NCBI GenBank assembly: GCA_023131555.1
Contig: JAGLZJ010000045.1
Location: 1 to 6,776, forward strand
Source: Candidatus Bathyarchaeota archaeon
Lineage (GTDB): Archaea; Thermoproteota; Bathyarchaeia; Bathyarchaeales; SOJC01
Length of the DNA: 6,776 nucleotides
Direction of reading: 5' to 3'
Below, piece after piece: positions 4,509-6,776 of the stretch. The position numbers were made by a program, and so were the translations under genes. The notes beneath the pieces are model-generated. The model did not search any database and was not told the DNA's origin. It saw only the letters and a list, made by a program, of their open reading frames with translations. Positions within the stretch are counted from its first letter, which is position 1. The number at the start of each line of letters is the position of its first letter.

Positions 4509-6722
4509 ATGTCTAAGCTCAAGAAGATTACTTCACGTGCAATCAAACTGATGGATGTTAAGAAGAATATTCGAGACATCGGGATAATCGCTCACATTGA
4601 CCATGGCAAAACGACGATGACAGACAGCCTGCTGACTGAAGCCGGCCTCTTAAGCCCTACGATTGCGGGAAGAGCACGGGTTCTTGATTACCTGGAAGAA
4701 GAACAGAAGAGAGGCATCACAATAAAAACAGCCAACATCAGCCTCCTCCATGAAGAGGAGGGAGAAGAGTATCTAATCAACCTGATTGACACGCCGGGCC
4801 ACGTTGATTTCACTGGTAAGGTCACGCGTGCCTTGAGGGCTATAGATGGAGCCGTGGTTGTGGTGGATGCTGTTGAGGAAGTCATGGTTCAAACTGAAAC
4901 TGTTACTCGTCAGGCATTGAATGAACTAGTCAAACCTGTCTTATTCATAAATAAGGTTGATCGGCTGATCAAGGAGCTTAAGCTGAACGCTGAGGAGATT
5001 CAGGTGAAGCTTGCCCGCATAATACGAGACTTCAACAACCTTATTGCAGTGTATGGCGAGGAAGATCAGAAGGAGAAGTGGAAAGTTGACCCTGCAGAAG
5101 GCACGGTTGCCTTCGGTTCAGCCCTGCATCGGTGGGGTTTCACGGTAGATATAGCTAAGAAGAAGAACGTTAAGTTCAGCGAGATCATAGACCTGTACAA
5201 GAAGGAGCAGGCTGATGGACTTGTCGATAGACTGCCCCTCCACGAAGCCATTCTGACGATGGTGGTGAAGCACCTTCCGAACCCTCTTGAAGCCCAGCGT
5301 TACAGAATCCCGAAGGTGTGGAAGGGCGAGATTGATTCAGGTATGGGGCAGGCGATGCTGAAGGTGGATCCGGAGGGAGGCACAGGAATGGTGATCACGC
5401 TAACGCAGATGGATCCCCATGCAGGGCTGGTGGCTACAGGACGCATCTTCTCCGGATCCGTGAAAGGAGGAGACCGCGTGTACCTCGTCGGGGCAAAGAA
5501 GGAATATCGAGTTCAACAGGTAGCAATGTACATGGGCGCTTTCAGGGTTCCAGTAGAGAAGATTGATGCGGGAAACATAGCTGCCCTACTCGGCCTCGAC
5601 CTGGCGAGAGCCGGCGAAACCCTTGTCAGCGCAGATCATAAAGATGGAATGGTTCCTTTTGAGAGCATAACATACGTTTCTGAGCCAGTAATCACCATCG
5701 CCGTGGAACCTAAACGCCCGAAGGAACTGCCTCGCTTGATAGACGTGATGGAGCGCCTTTCCATAGAGGACCCGAACCTTGTCACAAGCATAAACAAGGA
5801 GACAGGAGAATACCTGCTCAGCGGCATGGGTGAACTGCATCTGGAGATCGCGATAAAATTCCTCCGTGAATACGCTGGCGGAAACCTTGAAATTATCACG
5901 TCGAAGCCGCTGGTCGTTTACAGGGAATCCACCCAGTCGCCTGGAGCGGTGGTGATGGCGAAGAGCCCGAATAAACACAGTAAGTTCTGGATACAGGTGG
6001 AGCCACTCGACGATAAGACAATCCAGATGATAGAGAAAGGAGACTTAGCGGAGCAGATGGGAAGGAAGAGAATGGGAACAGCCTTAAAGGAAGCAGGCTG
6101 GCCCACAAAGGAAGCGAGGAACATTTGGTCCCTGGAAGAGCATAGAAACATTCTGGTAGATATGACGAAGGGTGTTCAATACCTCCGAGAGGTGCGAGAC
6201 ATGTTCATCGCAGGCTTCAGATGGGCGTGTCAGAATGGTCCGCTCTGCGACGAACCTATTCGGGGACTGAAAGTGAAGCTTCTTGACGCCTCTTTGCATG
6301 AAGACCCTGTTCACAGGGGTCCGGCTCAAGTCATGCCAGCTGCCAGACGGGGACTATTGGGTTCCTTCCTTTCCTCAGACCCGGTTATACTTGAACCAAT
6401 CTACAAGATCGGTGTCTCAGTTGCCTCTCAATGGGTGGGAGAAGTCACCAGTCTGATCACTAGAAAACGGGGGAAGATCACTGCATCCGAGCAGAAAGGA
6501 CCGTTGACATCTATCACAGGCTTCCTCCCCGTCTCTGAAAGCTTCGGTTTATCCGCGGACATGAGGTCAGCCACGTCAGGACACGCATTCTGGCAGACTG
6601 CCTTCGACCACTGGGACAAAGCCCCGGCAAGCGTCTCAAAAGAAGTCATCGCAGAGACAAGAGAAAGAAGAGGCATGTCTCCAGAGATACCAAGGGCAAG
6701 CAAATTCATCGACCAAACCTAA
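4509..6722 (+). CDS. fusA: Translation elongation factor aEF-2
   Basis: aEF-2 is the ribosomal translocase GTPase, the archaeal counterpart of eukaryotic EF2 and bacterial EF-G. At 737 residues it has the normal archaeal length. The G domain shows AHIDHGKT (28-35), RGITIKTANISL (68-79), DTPGHVDF (94-101) and NKVD (148-151). The segment SALHRWGFT (204-212) is a recognisable EF2 element. Domain II follows, then domain III with SGMGELHLEI (438-447). Domain IV includes GPLCDEPIRGLKVKLLDAS (577-595) and the tip loop HEDPVHRGPAQ; His602 (codon 6312-6314) is the expected diphthamide site. Domain V has EPIYKIGVSV and a GFLPVSESFGLSADMRSATSG region. The start agrees with family N-termini of about 20-25 residues before the G domain. 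It is divergent from S6e, with no obvious operon partner inside the window. Confidence 0.98.
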   Translation: MSKLKKITSRAIKLMDVKKNIRDIGIIAHIDHGKTTMTDSLLTEAGLLSPTIAGRARVLDYLEEEQKRGITIKTANISLLHEEEGEEYLINLIDTPGHVDFTGKVTRALRAIDGAVVVVDAVEEVMVQTETVTRQALNELVKPVLFINKVDRLIKELKLNAEEIQVKLARIIRDFNNLIAVYGEEDQKEKWKVDPAEGTVAFGSALHRWGFTVDIAKKKNVKFSEIIDLYKKEQADGLVDRLPLHEAILTMVVKHLPNPLEAQRYRIPKVWKGEIDSGMGQAMLKVDPEGGTGMVITLTQMDPHAGLVATGRIFSGSVKGGDRVYLVGAKKEYRVQQVAMYMGAFRVPVEKIDAGNIAALLGLDLARAGETLVSADHKDGMVPFESITYVSEPVITIAVEPKRPKELPRLIDVMERLSIEDPNLVTSINKETGEYLLSGMGELHLEIAIKFLREYAGGNLEIITSKPLVVYRESTQSPGAVVMAKSPNKHSKFWIQVEPLDDKTIQMIEKGDLAEQMGRKRMGTALKEAGWPTKEARNIWSLEEHRNILVDMTKGVQYLREVRDMFIAGFRWACQNGPLCDEPIRGLKVKLLDASLHEDPVHRGPAQVMPAARRGLLGSFLSSDPVILEPIYKIGVSVASQWVGEVTSLITRKRGKITASEQKGPLTSITGFLPVSESFGLSADMRSATSGHAFWQTAFDHWDKAPASVSKEVIAETRERRGMSPEIPRASKFIDQT

Positions 6723-6726
6723 CTGA

Positions 6727-6755
6727 GCTGAAGCTTCATTTCAGCAAAACTGAAA
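6727..6755 (+). terminator. Overlapping small hairpins after aEF2
   Basis: Two 6-bp perfect stems share one arm. GCTGAA (6727-6732) pairs with TTCAGC (6740-6745), and TTTCAG (6739-6744) pairs with CTGAAA (6750-6755) around a CAAAA loop. They cannot form together. They begin four bases after the aEF2 stop and are followed by only a short T-containing stretch (6763-6768), so this is a possible 3'-end or termination structure rather than a strong terminator. The rest of the window to 6776 shows no recognisable gene. Confidence 0.3.
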
Positions 6756-6776
6756 GCACTGCTTGTTTCATATGCT

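Noticed and set aside
5586..5978. Minus-strand frame of 130 codons inside aEF2, with other similar antisense frames.
   Set aside because: They are shadows of the fully conserved aEF2 coding sequence on the opposite strand, with no family signatures of their own.

Overview
The window is archaeal chromosomal DNA from a conserved information-processing neighbourhood. The archaeal/eukaryotic-type proteins S24e, S6e, Spt4, RpoE1 (Rpb7-like), translation factor aIF2 gamma and aEF2 (with a diphthamide-type HRGPAQ loop) rule out bacteria. Gene density, short spacers and prokaryotic Shine-Dalgarno (SD) sites rule out a eukaryote. The lineage cannot be fixed by eye. Moderate base composition and this gene order would suit a mesophilic or moderately thermophilic member of the Bathyarchaeia/TACK part of the tree, but that is a low-confidence inference.

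Layout. Seven complete genes and one partial gene lie on the minus strand. Read in their own direction, from high to low coordinates, they are: S6e (4338-3823); aIF2 gamma (3712-2447); a Fcf1/Utp24-like PIN-domain nuclease (2404-1979); RNA polymerase subunit RpoE1 (1911-1306); Spt4/RpoE2 (1309-1127, overlapping rpoE1 by GTGA); a small eight-cysteine protein resembling DUF6485 (1107-904); a DUF359 GTP-dependent dephospho-CoA kinase (about 898-377); and S24e (298 to the window edge, TTG start). On the plus strand, aEF2 (4509-6722) is transcribed divergently from S6e, followed by 54 bases with small hairpins.

How the genes fit together. S6e, S24e, aIF2 gamma and aEF2 act in translation. RpoE1 and Spt4 act in transcription initiation and elongation. 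The PIN protein is probably an RNA-processing nuclease, and the kinase completes coenzyme A synthesis. Most of this order is a familiar archaeal arrangement; the cysteine-rich gene between spt4 and the kinase is the accessory item. TATA-like boxes ahead of S6e, aIF2 gamma, rpoE1 and S24e suggest several overlapping transcription units rather than one operon.

Most notable points. (1) The dephospho-CoA kinase frame has no ATG, GTG or TTG before its conserved N-terminus; only an ATA sits at the right distance from an SD. (2) S6e and aEF2 both have a TATA-like box centred about 25 bases upstream of the ATG and no good SD, which predicts leaderless mRNAs. (3) An imperfect dyad covers the S6e start codon, and a spaced GCRGATC triplet repeat lies between the two divergent promoters. 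(4) S6e carries a long charge-segregated tail. I see no mobile element, CRISPR array, tRNA or rRNA, no gene-free stretch over 300 bases, and no clearly new multi-gene system.
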